Source: Promerops cafer
Taxonomy: Eukaryota; Chordata; Aves; Passeriformes; Nectariniidae
NCBI GenBank assembly: GCA_013398275.1
Contig: VZSE01009971.1
Location: 89,014 to 153,013 of the forward strand
Direction of reading: 5' to 3'
Length of the DNA: 64,000 nucleotides
Within the stretch, counting starts at the first letter, position 1, and every line of letters starts with the position of its first letter. Under the pieces are notes generated by a model. It saw only the letters and a program-made list of their open reading frames with translations, did not search any database and was not told where the DNA came from. The translations under genes and the position numbers were made by a program. Positions 35,701 to 44,375 of this stretch are shown piece by piece.

Positions 35701-38700
35701 TGCTAAATAACAGCTTGTGGAACTTCTGATATCATCCACAGATCTTTTAAAAGCAGAGGGAGAGAAAGGGGAGAGGTGATAACTCGTGTCTTAATTTTGA
35801 ACCTTCAAATGAAACAAGCTTGTAGAGCACATGTTGAATGCAAGTCTATCCTGGGATTATAAACCCAAAATCTTTGAAACACTGTCTTCTCAGCATTTAT
35901 CTCTTAACCAGTAGGTTATTGTAGAGGTCATAGTCAAGTAAATTTAATTTCTGATCTTATATTCCTTTCTTTCACTTCAAAAATAGTCAGAAGAGAGCTG
36001 TAGCTGAGGAATTGTTGATGCAGCTACCCTGGAGTTCTTGCATTTAAACCCCAGTCTTGGATGGTCTGTTATGCATTAGTCTCTCAGAGAAGAAGGTAGA
36101 GAATTCTCCTTTCAGATATTTTGGACCAAGTTGGTTAACAAATGTGAAGTGTAATGTACAAACAGCCATTTCCTCACAAGTGGGATTTTGTAATGGGAAA
36201 AATAGATCCTTTCCTCTTGCACTTCAGTGTTTGCTTTGTCAGGAATTGGGGCCACTTACTTGCTGAGCTCTATAAATTTTCTTTTTGATGCCAGGGAGCC
36301 AAAGAATTCCTTGTGCCCTCGAGGGAAGTGGGCAAGTTTTACTCTCTGCCACAGAGTCCTCAGCAGTTCAAGCAGCTCCTCATGGTTGGAGGCCTGGACA
36401 GGTAAGAGGTTCTTGGACTCCTCTGCATGTCCTGTCTATGGTTTGATTGCTTTATCTGTGAAGTTTTAGAAACTTCCCCAAAAAAAACACTTACTGCCAA
36501 GGATTTGTGTCTTGAAGAGGGATCCTTAAATACTTGGGACTTTACAGTCAGATGAAATGTATCCTTCTGGAAAGCTGAAATCTTTACTGCTGTGTTAAAT
36601 GCAAACTTGATCTGAAGCAGAGCCTGCCTGAAGGGCAGAAAATCTAATGTGTGATAAAAGCTGCTCCAGGAGTAACCTACAGAACTAATTGAGGTGAGAC
36701 TGGGCAGCTGAGCATGACTGAGACAAGGAAAAGCATGTCAGGGTGCCCAGGTGCAAAGCTTTTAATTGGGCTTACTTCTCCAAATCAAACGGATGGACAG
36801 GGAGACAGACAATTGTTCACACGGTGAACTGCAGGCCAGGTCTCGTCTGAGAGCTTTGCATGGCTGTTAGGAGAGTCCTGGAGTGGAGTGGAAGGTGGAA
36901 TAAAGAGTGGAGTGTGCTGCCCTTGGGGGACAGCTCACCTGGCAGTCTCCATGTGCCTCTGGAAGATATGGCTGGAGATGGATACAGCTGCTGCTAAGGG
37001 TTGCTTCCACTCAAAATTCCATTCTCTTGAAGGGATGGGACCAAAGATCATCTGCTGGGGGAACAGAGCACTCTCTCTCTGGTTTACTTCTTTTTTCCTT
37101 ACCTTTTGTATGGTCAGTTGTGCAGCCACAGTTCAGTTCAGGATACTTTAAATCATCATCTAAGTCCAGGTGTCACTGCAGGTACTTCCAGGTCGCTCGC
37201 TGCTACCGGGATGAGGGTTCACGGCCTGACAGGCAGCCGGAATTCACCCAGGTAACCAGCCTCTGCTGCCTTGCTCCCTGCTCCTCAACCCAAGTGGCTC
37301 AGAGCTGTTTTCCCTTCTGGAGGCTTAGTCTGTGCTAGTCTGGTGCTGCTTGGTGTGTGTTTCACAGACACAGCCCTTGGAAATGGGTGTGGGATGACTG
37401 CGTGGTTCCTGTCCTTGGCTGGCTGCAGTACCCCAGGTGCAGATGTGGGAATTGCGTTGCAGCAGTGATTTTACTCTGATGATACAATCTCCTTCTGTCC
37501 TGCTAGGTCAGACATCCCATTCCTCAGCCTTGGATTCCCAGGCTGAGTTAGCCTGGTTCACTCAAGGCTGCTTCTGTGTCCTTGTCATCCTTACCTCATT
37601 CACTCTCCGAGGAGGTTGTTGCCTGAGTCATCAGCCTGAGGGTGATCCTAAGCACATTCCCAGCCTAATGCAGTCATGCTGTGATGTCATTTTGTGTATT
37701 GTTTCTTGTTTTGCTGGCTTTGTACTCACAAGTAGCAGTGTGAAAGCATGACCTGTACCTAATGTGGAATTCCCCACCTTGTTCTCTTTTTTAAGATAGA
37801 TATAGAGATGTCCTTTGTAGATCAAGCTGGGATCCAGAGGCTCATAGAGGGCCTCTTGAAACATTCCTGGCCTGAGGAAAGAGGCTCCATTACGACTCCT
37901 TTCCCTTCCATGACATACGAGGAGGCACTGGCTGAGTATGGGACTGATAAACCAGACACTCGCTTTGGGATGAAGGTGAGGGTTTGCCCATTGGAAACTT
38001 GCAGCTTTTCCTTTCAGTCAGTGTTTTAATAACCTTTGGATCACGGATACATGGTTGCCTGGAGTTTTGAGTGCTCTAATTTACCCAAGGTGCCTGTCCC
38101 ATTGTTGCTGCTTTGTGCTGTCTGCTGAAGAAGAGAGGATTTCATCAGTTGACTGTGAAAACTGTATGTTCTAATAAAACTTTATTTTAAAGGTGATGTA
38201 GTGTTAGGGAGCAATGCATCTTGACTGCTTCAAGAGCAAAAGCTTCTAAAAGGGAATAGTGTTGAAGGTGTTGAGACACAGGTGCAGGAATTTTTGCTTT
38301 GCATTCCTTCCAGCAGTGCTTTTTCCTGTGCTCTCTCCTTTGTCAGATCGTGGATATCAGTGATGTTTTACGAGGCTCAAACATTCGCTTTGTGCAGAAT
38401 GCCCTCAGTTACCCACATGGCTCCATCAGAGCCATTTGTATCCCTCAGGGAGTGGTAAGTGATGCTCTTACATCCTGTTTATGGTTTATGTGGAATAAAT
38501 AAAATGCCAATTTGAATTCCTTTGTTGGTATGGAAATGTTCCTTGCTATTACTGGTGTTAAGGGAATTTGGGATTGGTTGTAATCCATGTCAGGTCGAGC
38601 TGAGTGGTGTTAGAATGATAAGGCAACAGGAAGAGTATTTTATCCTTAGGAAGAGGAGGAAAACAACAGAGCTGCAAGATCCCATGAGGATAGGTTCCTC

Positions 38701-41700
38701 ATGAATCTCGGGGTTTCACCTTGCTTTTTATCACCTTTTTGATGTGCATCTCAATAATAAATTGTGCCTTGTGACAGGAGATTGAAACAGGGCTGGGCAT
38801 GGCACAGCTCTGGGATAGGCAGAGAAGGGTCAGGTGGTTCCATGTCCTTCTCCTGTTTGCTTTAGCTGCATTTTTGGGTACAACTCGTGTCTTGTAATGA
38901 GAATGTCATGGACCAAATCCAAGGCTGACAATAGAAGACTTCTGACACAGCCCTGCATTTTGGCAAGGAAACAGATTTAATTCTGGCTGAAGGCATCTTT
39001 GTAGCTTGGACAGTATGGAAAAAACAAATCCTCTAAATATTGAGTTTTATTTGGGGAACAGGGCTTTGTGGCCATGGTTTCCCTTGGGATTCCTTTCATT
39101 TTGGCACAAATTGCACATTAGTGTCTTCCCACAAGAGGGCACAGAGGTGTTTGTTTGAGCAACACAAAAGTGGCATCTAAACCCACCCTAAACACTGGGG
39201 TAGATGAAAAAAATCAAGATCTTGGTGCAGCTCCTCATTTGCTGCATGGCTTTGCAAGCAAGAGTCAGCCCAGTTGTTTTTTCTCTGTTCTTCCTCCAGT
39301 TTGAGCTCTGCATTCCCCATCCACAGTGTGCTGGTGTAACTTTGTTTCTGCAGTCTAGAGGCAGTGATCTGACCCTGCTGACCAGATACATTTTTCTGTG
39401 AGAGGGGGAAAAAGGAAATGTAAATCTAGAGGGGTCTCTTCCTGAAAGGAGCCCTCAGAGCAGACACCCAGCCCAGTTCTAAGGACCCTGTCCTGTTCCA
39501 CAGCCTTCATAAGAACTTGAACTAGAAACAAAAGAATTGAGAAGTTTGGAACCAGCTTAGTCAGTAGATTTGATACCTAGTCAAGTTCTCCAAGCTGATC
39601 TTTGCTGTCTTCTCTTGCTCTTTCCCCAGAGGTATCTTAAAAATAAAGACTTGGAGTCATTGAAGGAGTCTGCAAAATCCCAGTTTAACCAGGTGAGACA
39701 GAAACTCTCCTGAGGCTTTGGGAAGGGTGAGTGACAAAGTGTGATAAAGGCAGAGGGAGGTAGGAGAGCAGTTTTTAATGGCTGAGAGTCAGAGCCTGAG
39801 CATGTAATGCTTCAAGGCAAGAGAGGGCAGCACTGCACTGAACATACCCTTAACTTTCTCCAGGAAATCATGGAAATTATCTGCAGACCTGATGGAAGCT
39901 TGAAGTCTCTGCTTACCAAGTTCCTTGGTGAGAAGGAGCAGTCAGAGCTTATCCAAGCACTGAACATGCAGGAGGATGATGTGGTGCTGCTGGCAGCTGG
40001 AGAACACAAGCAAGTGGTAGGAGGCATTTCTTGGGTGGCTCTGTGAGTTGAATGTTGCTGACGATGGTTTTGATGTTATCTGACCTTAGTCTGATTCTTC
40101 TTACTATTAAAATAGGTCATCATCTAATTTTGTGTTTCTCTGGAACGGCAGCTATAGCAACAGCAGATAAAGCATGAAATGTACCTATTACTTTTATGGC
40201 CCCCAGTCAAATTCTGGGCAGGACTTATAACTGAAATGAAGGCTGAAATAGAAAAAATCCTGCAACAAATCAGTGCCTTTTTTTCTCTTAACTTCATTTT
40301 TAAAGCATCAAACAGATTGGAAAATGAGGTCAGCTAGGTAGCTGTGTCTCCCACAAGTGCATGACTTACTAGCAGCAATGGTGGGAGATTCTATTCCTAC
40401 CCCTCTCTCTATTCTTGCCAGCAGATGTTGCCCTCCAAGCATTGTTTTATTATGAGGTGTCACACTTTGCTTCATGGCCAACATTTTGTTGTATTCTCCT
40501 CTGTGCCTTCGTATCTCTGTCTGATCTTGTATGTGGTCCCCCAGTTAATCCACATGTGTGGAGCTGGAGGTTAGTCTGAGAAAGTTCTGAACGTGAAATA
40601 GCTGGAAAAACATGGACTTTGAAGCTCCCTACTTGGTCCCTGTCAAACCCTGGTGCTGCTGCTGCCTCAGCAGGAAGGTGATACATTTCAGAAGTGTTCA
40701 AGGCAACAATGCATTCCAGCTGATGCTGTCTGGGGTACTTCCTTCATGGAACCCTCCTTCCCTGGTTGGTGTTTGAGTGGCTTCCCTGATGGTGAAATCA
40801 CCGTGTCTCATCTCTCCCTTCTCTGTTGCAGTGCTCTGCGTTAGGAGCCTTGCGGCTGTTGGGTGCCAACCTCCTGGAGGCAGCTGGGCTGGCACTCCGT
40901 GATCCCACAGCCTTTCACTTCCTCTGGGTGGTGGATTTCCCCCTTTTCCTCCCCAAGGCCGAGAATCCCACTGAACTGGAATCTGCTCATCACCCCTTCA
41001 CTGCACCTCATCCTTCAGATGCCAGCCTCCTGTATTCTGATCCCACCAAGGTAACCAACTTCATGCCTGCCATGCTGGCTCTTTTACAGCTGCTCCCATG
41101 GAAAACCAGGCAAGCAGCAGCTGGTTTAGTGAAAAGAGATGTTGTTTCATGGGACTGGCAGCACAAGAAAGATGTAGATACGAGTCCAGAGGAGGCTGCT
41201 AAGCTGATCAAAGGGTTGGAGCACTTCTGCTATGAGAAAAGGCTGAAGGAGCTGAGGTTGTTCATCCTGGAGAAGAGAAGGCTCAGGAGCAACATTAGAG
41301 TCCTTTTGAGTGCCTAAAGAGGCTACAAGAGAGCTGGAGAGGGATATTTTGCAGGGGCAAGCAGTGATAGGAGAAGGGGGAAATAGTTTTAAACTGAAAA
41401 AGGGTAGACTTAGATTAGGATCCTTATTAAGATAAAAATCCTTATTAGGATTAGAATTTTATCCTTATTAGGATAAAAATCTTTCCTGCGAGGCACTGGC
41501 ACAGATTGCCAAGAGCAACTGTGGCTGACCCATCCCTGGCAGTGTTCAAGGCCAGGTTGGTCAGGGCTTGGGGCAGACTGGAGTAGTGGATGGTGTCCCT
41601 GCCCATGGCAGAGGCTTGGAACTAGAGGATCCTTCAGGTCCCTCCCAACCCAAACTATTGTGTGATTCTATGATCTTGTACATGTCTGGAAGAGATGGCT

Positions 41701-43640
41701 TCCTGATTACTGCTAATGGCAAGTATTCACATGTGCCCTAGCAAAAGGAGCTTATAGGAAACAGAAATCTTATATTCTGACCCATCTCATTTGCTTCAGG
41801 TTTGATGAACCTTTCAAAAGGATTTGTTCTCCTCCCACATCGGTCAGAGGTAGTCCATGCCTCCAGCAGGACTGGTACCTGAATTGCAATGCACCCCTGA
41901 GAGAGCAGTTTCACAGAGTTCCATGGCTTCATTCCCAGTGTCTTTGCCATCTCTGTGCAGGTTGTTTCTAGGTGCAGCTGTGGCCCAGGCTCACCAAGGT
42001 GCCTGTCCCTGTCTCTCTGCAGGTCCGTAGCCAGCACTACGACCTTGTGCTGAATGGCAATGAGGTTGGAGGTGGCTCCATCAGAATTCACAGTGCAGAA
42101 CAACAGCGTTTTGTGCTGGAGAAAGTGCTGAAGGTAACACCTACAGATGCTTCTAACACTCTCTAGGAGATTTAAAAGCACTGATTAATTGAAATATTAA
42201 TTGCATATTCTGAAAGAAACACTCACGTTCTTCTCAGATAAAGACATAACTCCTAGCCCTGAGCAATGAATGATTTCATTGTACCTTCATTTTGTGTTGC
42301 TAACAGGAAGAGCATTGCTTGTCCAGTGACACCTCTTAATGTAATTTTGCAGGAGGACTCCGAGGTGCTTTCCCATCTGATTGAGGCTTTGGAATTTGGA
42401 GCTCCACCTCACGGAGGAATTGCTTTAGGTATGTGATCTATAGTTCTACAGATGCAGGTCTTCAGTGATTTTTTTTTTTTTTTTTCCCCATACGGGATCC
42501 TGGGAGCAAGGCTCATGGTTGTTAGGAAAGCCTTGATGCTTCCATCTCTGCAGCAGCTTTGTGGAAAGAAACAGAGGTCTGGTCACCAAGAGTAGAAAGT
42601 TGGGGTGTTCCTCCCCACAGTCACAGTGGGATTTAGGTTTTAAGCAAGGACACTGGTGGCTCCAAGGATGGTCCTTATCTGCTGATCTGCAAACCCTGTA
42701 TTCAGTGAGGTTGGGTCAGCTTTGTTCCCATCCTGTGCAGCCAGAGCAGGATCCCTGTGCTGCCTGCCCGTAGGCATGGGACAGCAATGGCACTTTGTGT
42801 TTCACACCCTTCCCCTCTGCTGCCATCTCACTTCCCTTCTCTCCTCACCTGTTTTGCTCATTAATTCAGGAAATGTTAGGGTTTGGTTTTTTTCCCTAGA
42901 ACAATGCAAGTTTGTGGTTTAAAGAAAGAGGGAAAAAAACCAACCAACCAGCAACACCCTCCTTACACTCACCAAAATAAAAAAGCCTACAAAAAACAAA
43001 GGTACTTTAACCTATGGTCTTGCAGTTTGATTTTCCTCCATCCAGTCACCCAGAGGCTTTTGTTCCTCTTGAATTCTTCTTAGTAGCTGTAATCCTTCCA
43101 AACTGGTTGATGCAGAGCTCTGAGCTGTAAAGCAGAGCCCTGCCAGTGTTCTGCCATTCAGCTGCCCAGGTTTTGTCATGCTGTGTTTGCTGTCTGTGTC
43201 CTGCAGCCCTTAGTGTGTTACAGAACTTCCTGCAATATTGAAAAGCTTTATTTTGGTAGACATTTCTGCTCTTGAGGCAAATCTGTTTCTCTGCTACCAG
43301 CTGAGATGAATTTTTTTTCTCCCTTATTTGCTTCACTCTTTTTCTTCAAGCTCAGTGATATTACCTCCTCAATCTTTCTGATTTTTCTGACTCAGGGGAG
43401 GTAATACAGAGCCATAACTCAAGTGTTTCACTGATTTGTTTTCTGCTTGTAGGACTTGACAGGCTGATCTCTCTCATTGTTGATGCTCCAAGTATCCGGG
43501 ACGTCATTGCCTTTCCAAAATCCTTCAGGGGACGAGACCTGATGGGCAATGCTCCAGACTATGTCACTCCAGAAGAACTAGAGCCATATCACATTCAGGT
43601 TTCCTGGCCTCTTGAAGAAAAAGAGGCAAAGAAAAACTGA
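29718..43640 (+). CDS. DARS2: Mitochondrial aspartyl-tRNA synthetase, full coding span (17 coding exons)
   Basis: Charges mitochondrial tRNA-Asp with aspartate in the matrix; class IIb synthetase of bacterial type. The exons are 29718-29787, 31724-31823, 32576-32642, 32910-33011, 34079-34174, 34836-34959, 35564-35610, 36295-36401, 37182-37251, 37796-37975, 38347-38454, 39630-39692, 39864-40016, 40832-41050, 42023-42133, 42353-42428 and 43453-43640. They total 1,881 nt or 626 residues (human about 645). An Arg/Ala-rich, acid-free N terminus is the probable targeting peptide. It is followed by an OB-fold anticodon domain (about 30-145), class II motif 1 around Pro194, motif 2 (CYRDEGSRPDRQPEFTQ, about 245-261), a less conserved GAD-type insertion (about 325-430) and motif 3 (GLDR, Arg568). 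The ATG at 29718 is in good context. All phases agree. Confidence 0.97.
30049..30933 (+). mobile_element. Solo LTR, copy B, in DARS2 intron 1 (885 bp)
   Basis: It starts TGTTATAAACACATATAATA and ends TTTTTCACA, flanked by a perfect 4-bp duplication GTTC (30045-30048 and 30934-30937). It is close to full length and very similar to inverted copy C across the whole span (roughly nine bases in ten over the first 190 bp by eye). Only an LTR is present; no internal viral gene remains. AATAAA-like and TATA-like AT-rich strings occur but I do not assign function. Confidence 0.9.
31140..31410 (+). mobile_element. CR1 LINE 3' fragment in DARS2 intron 1
   Basis: It has the CR1 tail order: GGCAGGCTTGGGTTGGATATT, GAAATTCTTCCCTGTGAGGG, AGAAGCTGTGGCTGCCCCTG and GGATAGTGGAAAGTGTCCC, ending in the TTCTATGATTCTA octamer repeat. 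It is sense to DARS2 and 5'-truncated. Confidence 0.9.
31724..31823 (+). CDS. DARS2: DARS2 coding exon 2 (OB fold start)
   Basis: It lies between the acceptor TTTAATTTAAG and the donor GTAAGT. It encodes FNSFVTRTNTCGELRSAHVG through LYGWVQYQ. Confidence 0.95.
32576..32642 (+). CDS. DARS2: DARS2 coding exon 3 (OB fold)
   Basis: It lies between the acceptor TGGATCAG and the donor GTAAGT and encodes QGLFLVLRDFQGLTQVIIPQ then DE. Confidence 0.95.
32910..33011 (+). CDS. DARS2: DARS2 coding exon 4 (OB fold)
   Basis: It lies between the acceptor CCCTGCAG and the donor GTGAGG, phase 0 at both ends, and encodes AHSHVKELLSNAPVESVLRV through GQENP. Confidence 0.95.
34079..34174 (+). CDS. DARS2: DARS2 coding exon 5
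   Basis: It lies between the acceptor TTGTTCTAG and the donor GTGTCT (weaker than its neighbours). It encodes KMPTGDIEVKAETAEILNSC through FEIKDFIK, joining the OB fold to the catalytic core. Confidence 0.95.
34493..34665 (-). mobile_element. CR1 LINE 3' fragment in DARS2 intron 5
   Basis: Reversed CR1 3' end on the + strand: CACAGAATGGTTTGGGTTGG, AAGATCATCTTGTTCC and CACTTCCAGGGATGGGGCAGC. It is short, truncated and antisense to DARS2. Confidence 0.88.
34836..34959 (+). CDS. DARS2: DARS2 coding exon 6
   Basis: It lies between the acceptor CTCCCCAG and the donor GTGAGG. It encodes KSEALRMQYRYLDLRS and on to MREYLCNLH. The RYLDLR block is diagnostic for class IIb aspartyl-type synthetases. 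Confidence 0.95.
35564..35610 (+). CDS. DARS2: DARS2 coding exon 7 (motif 1)
   Basis: A 47-nt exon between the acceptor TTCCCCAG and the donor GTATGT, encoding FVDVETPTLFKRTPG. It carries the invariant motif 1 proline (Pro194) used in dimerisation. Confidence 0.94.
36295..36401 (+). CDS. DARS2: DARS2 coding exon 8
   Basis: It lies between the acceptor GATGCCAG and the donor GTAAGA. It encodes GAKEFLVPSREVGKFYSLPQ followed by SPQQFKQLLMVGGLD, the flipping-loop and substrate-pocket region. Confidence 0.95.
37182..37251 (+). CDS. DARS2: DARS2 coding exon 9 (motif 2)
   Basis: It lies between the acceptor CACTGCAG and the donor GTAACC. It encodes YFQVARCYRDEGSRPDRQPE then FTQ, the motif 2 loop that binds ATP and the tRNA acceptor end. 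Confidence 0.96.
37796..37975 (+). CDS. DARS2: DARS2 coding exon 10
   Basis: It lies between the acceptor TTTTTTAAG and the donor GTGAGG. It encodes 60 residues from IDIEMSFVDQAG to YGTDKPDTRFGMK. The GTDKPDTRFG block marks bacterial-type AspRS. Confidence 0.96.
38347..38454 (+). CDS. DARS2: DARS2 coding exon 11 (GAD-type insertion)
   Basis: It lies between the acceptor TTTGTCAG and the donor GTAAGT. It encodes IVDISDVLRGSNIRFVQNAL and on to AICIPQGV. Confidence 0.94.
39630..39692 (+). CDS. DARS2: DARS2 coding exon 12 (GAD-type insertion)
   Basis: A 63-nt, phase-0 exon between the acceptor TTCCCCAG and the donor GTGAGA. It encodes RYLKNKDLESLKESAKSQFN then Q. Conservation is low but the position and YLK start fit. 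Confidence 0.9.
39864..40016 (+). CDS. DARS2: DARS2 coding exon 13 (end of insertion domain)
   Basis: It lies between the acceptor TTCTCCAG and the donor GTAGGA. It encodes 51 residues from EIMEIICRPDGSLK to QEDDVVLLAAGEHKQV. The first half is diverged; the DDVVLL-AGEH block is conserved. Confidence 0.93.
40832..41050 (+). CDS. DARS2: DARS2 coding exon 14 (catalytic core)
   Basis: It lies between the acceptor CTGTTGCAG and the donor GTAACC. It encodes 73 residues including FLWVVDFPLFLP and ESAHHPFTAPHPSD, the conserved aspartate-pocket segment. Confidence 0.96.
41150..41680 (+). mobile_element. CR1 LINE 3' fragment in DARS2 intron 14
   Basis: The longest CR1 piece in the window. It includes AAGCTGATCAAAGGGTTGG, GAGAAAAGGCTGAAGGAGCT, GGAGAAGAGAAGGCTCAGGA and the 3' end TGTGTGATTCTATGATCTT. 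It begins about 100 bp after the exon 14 donor and carries a short internal tandem repeat near 41420-41480. Confidence 0.9.
41421..41481 (+). repeat. Small tandem repeat inside the CR1 (TCCTTATTA unit)
   Basis: TCCTTATTA occurs at 41421, 41439 and 41462, each followed by a variant of GATAAAAATC or GATTAGAATT. Confidence 0.7.
42023..42133 (+). CDS. DARS2: DARS2 coding exon 15
   Basis: It lies between the acceptor TCTCTGCAG and the donor GTAACA. It encodes VRSQHYDLVLNGNEVGGGSI then RIHSAEQQRFVLEKVLK, with the LNGxExGGGSIRIH block. Confidence 0.96.
42353..42428 (+). CDS. DARS2: DARS2 coding exon 16 (start of motif 3)
   Basis: It lies between the acceptor ATTTTGCAG and the donor GTATGT. It encodes EDSEVLSHLIEALEFGAPPH then GGIAL plus one base of the motif 3 Gly codon. 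Confidence 0.95.
43453..43640 (+). CDS. DARS2: DARS2 last coding exon (motif 3 and C terminus)
   Basis: The acceptor TGCTTGTAG ends at 43452. It encodes GLDRLISLIVDAPSIRDVIA, then FPKSFRGRDLMGNAPDYV, and a Lys/Glu-rich tail ending in TGA (43638-43640). Confidence 0.96.
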
Positions 43641-44072
43641 CTTCACTCCAGTCATGTAAGCTGATGTGATCAACCAGGGGTGGTTACAGCTTCTAAAGGC
43701 TGGGATTGAGTTCAGAAAATACCAGCTGTTGTGGCACTGTGTGTTGTACCAACTCCACGGTACTGTGGCAGTTTCAGGATGGAGTGGGAAGTAGATAAGG
43801 GATCTTCCTGATAGGAATTCACCTTTGGGAGGTAATGAAAGGACATGCAAAAAAAGCAATAGAAAAAAACATAATTTTAACATAGGATATTGAGACTGTT
43901 TTGCTTTACACTGTCATAGTGGAGGGCAGATGGGTTCTGGTTTTTCCCAACCCTCAGTTTTTACATGTCCCTTGTAAAGTATTCCTTCCTCCCATCTGGA
44001 GGAGATAGTCAGCTTTCCTGGCAGGAATGAAATCATGATCCTCATTAAATCACGTCAGCTGAGCACTGTGAC

Positions 44073-44078
44073 AATAAA
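44073..44078 (+). terminator. Proximal candidate poly(A) signal of DARS2
   Basis: AATAAA lies 433 bp after the stop codon, with a CTGTGCTGG stretch just downstream. Confidence 0.45.
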
Positions 44079-44349
44079 ACTGTGCTGGACCAGGAGCTCT
44101 GGACACTGCACACCAAACTTCAGTGCAGCCAGCAACTTGTCTCCTGTTGTAGGATACCACATCATGCAGAACTTTGCCATGGGGAATTCACACTCAGCTG
44201 TGTTTTCCCTTCAAAGGAGAGGGAGAGAAGCATTGATGGTGTTTCCAACAGTTGTCCTTGTAATACTTGTCAGAGAGGTGTTGGTCTGTCTTTGGGGCCT
44301 GTGGTCCTGGTGCTTTCAGCACAGTCATTCAGCAGTTTGTATGTTTATA

Positions 44350-44355
44350 AATAAA
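44350..44355 (+). terminator. Distal candidate poly(A) signal of DARS2
   Basis: AATAAA is followed within 30 bp by GTGTGGTTTTG, a GT-rich downstream element, making it the better candidate for the main 3' end. Confidence 0.6.
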
Positions 44356-44375
44356 GTTTACCTGGCAGTGTGGTT

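Larger units (their letters stand above)
43641..44375 (+). other. DARS2: DARS2 3' untranslated region (inferred extent)
   Basis: Sequence from the stop codon to just past the distal AATAAA at 44350. No other gene intervenes. The extent is inferred from the poly(A) signals. Confidence 0.6.

Noticed and set aside
40826..41317. Single 163-codon frame starting in intron 13 and running through DARS2 exon 14 into a CR1
   Set aside because: Exon 14 has clear splice sites at 40831/40832 and 41050/41051 matching conserved protein; the extension is intron and CR1.
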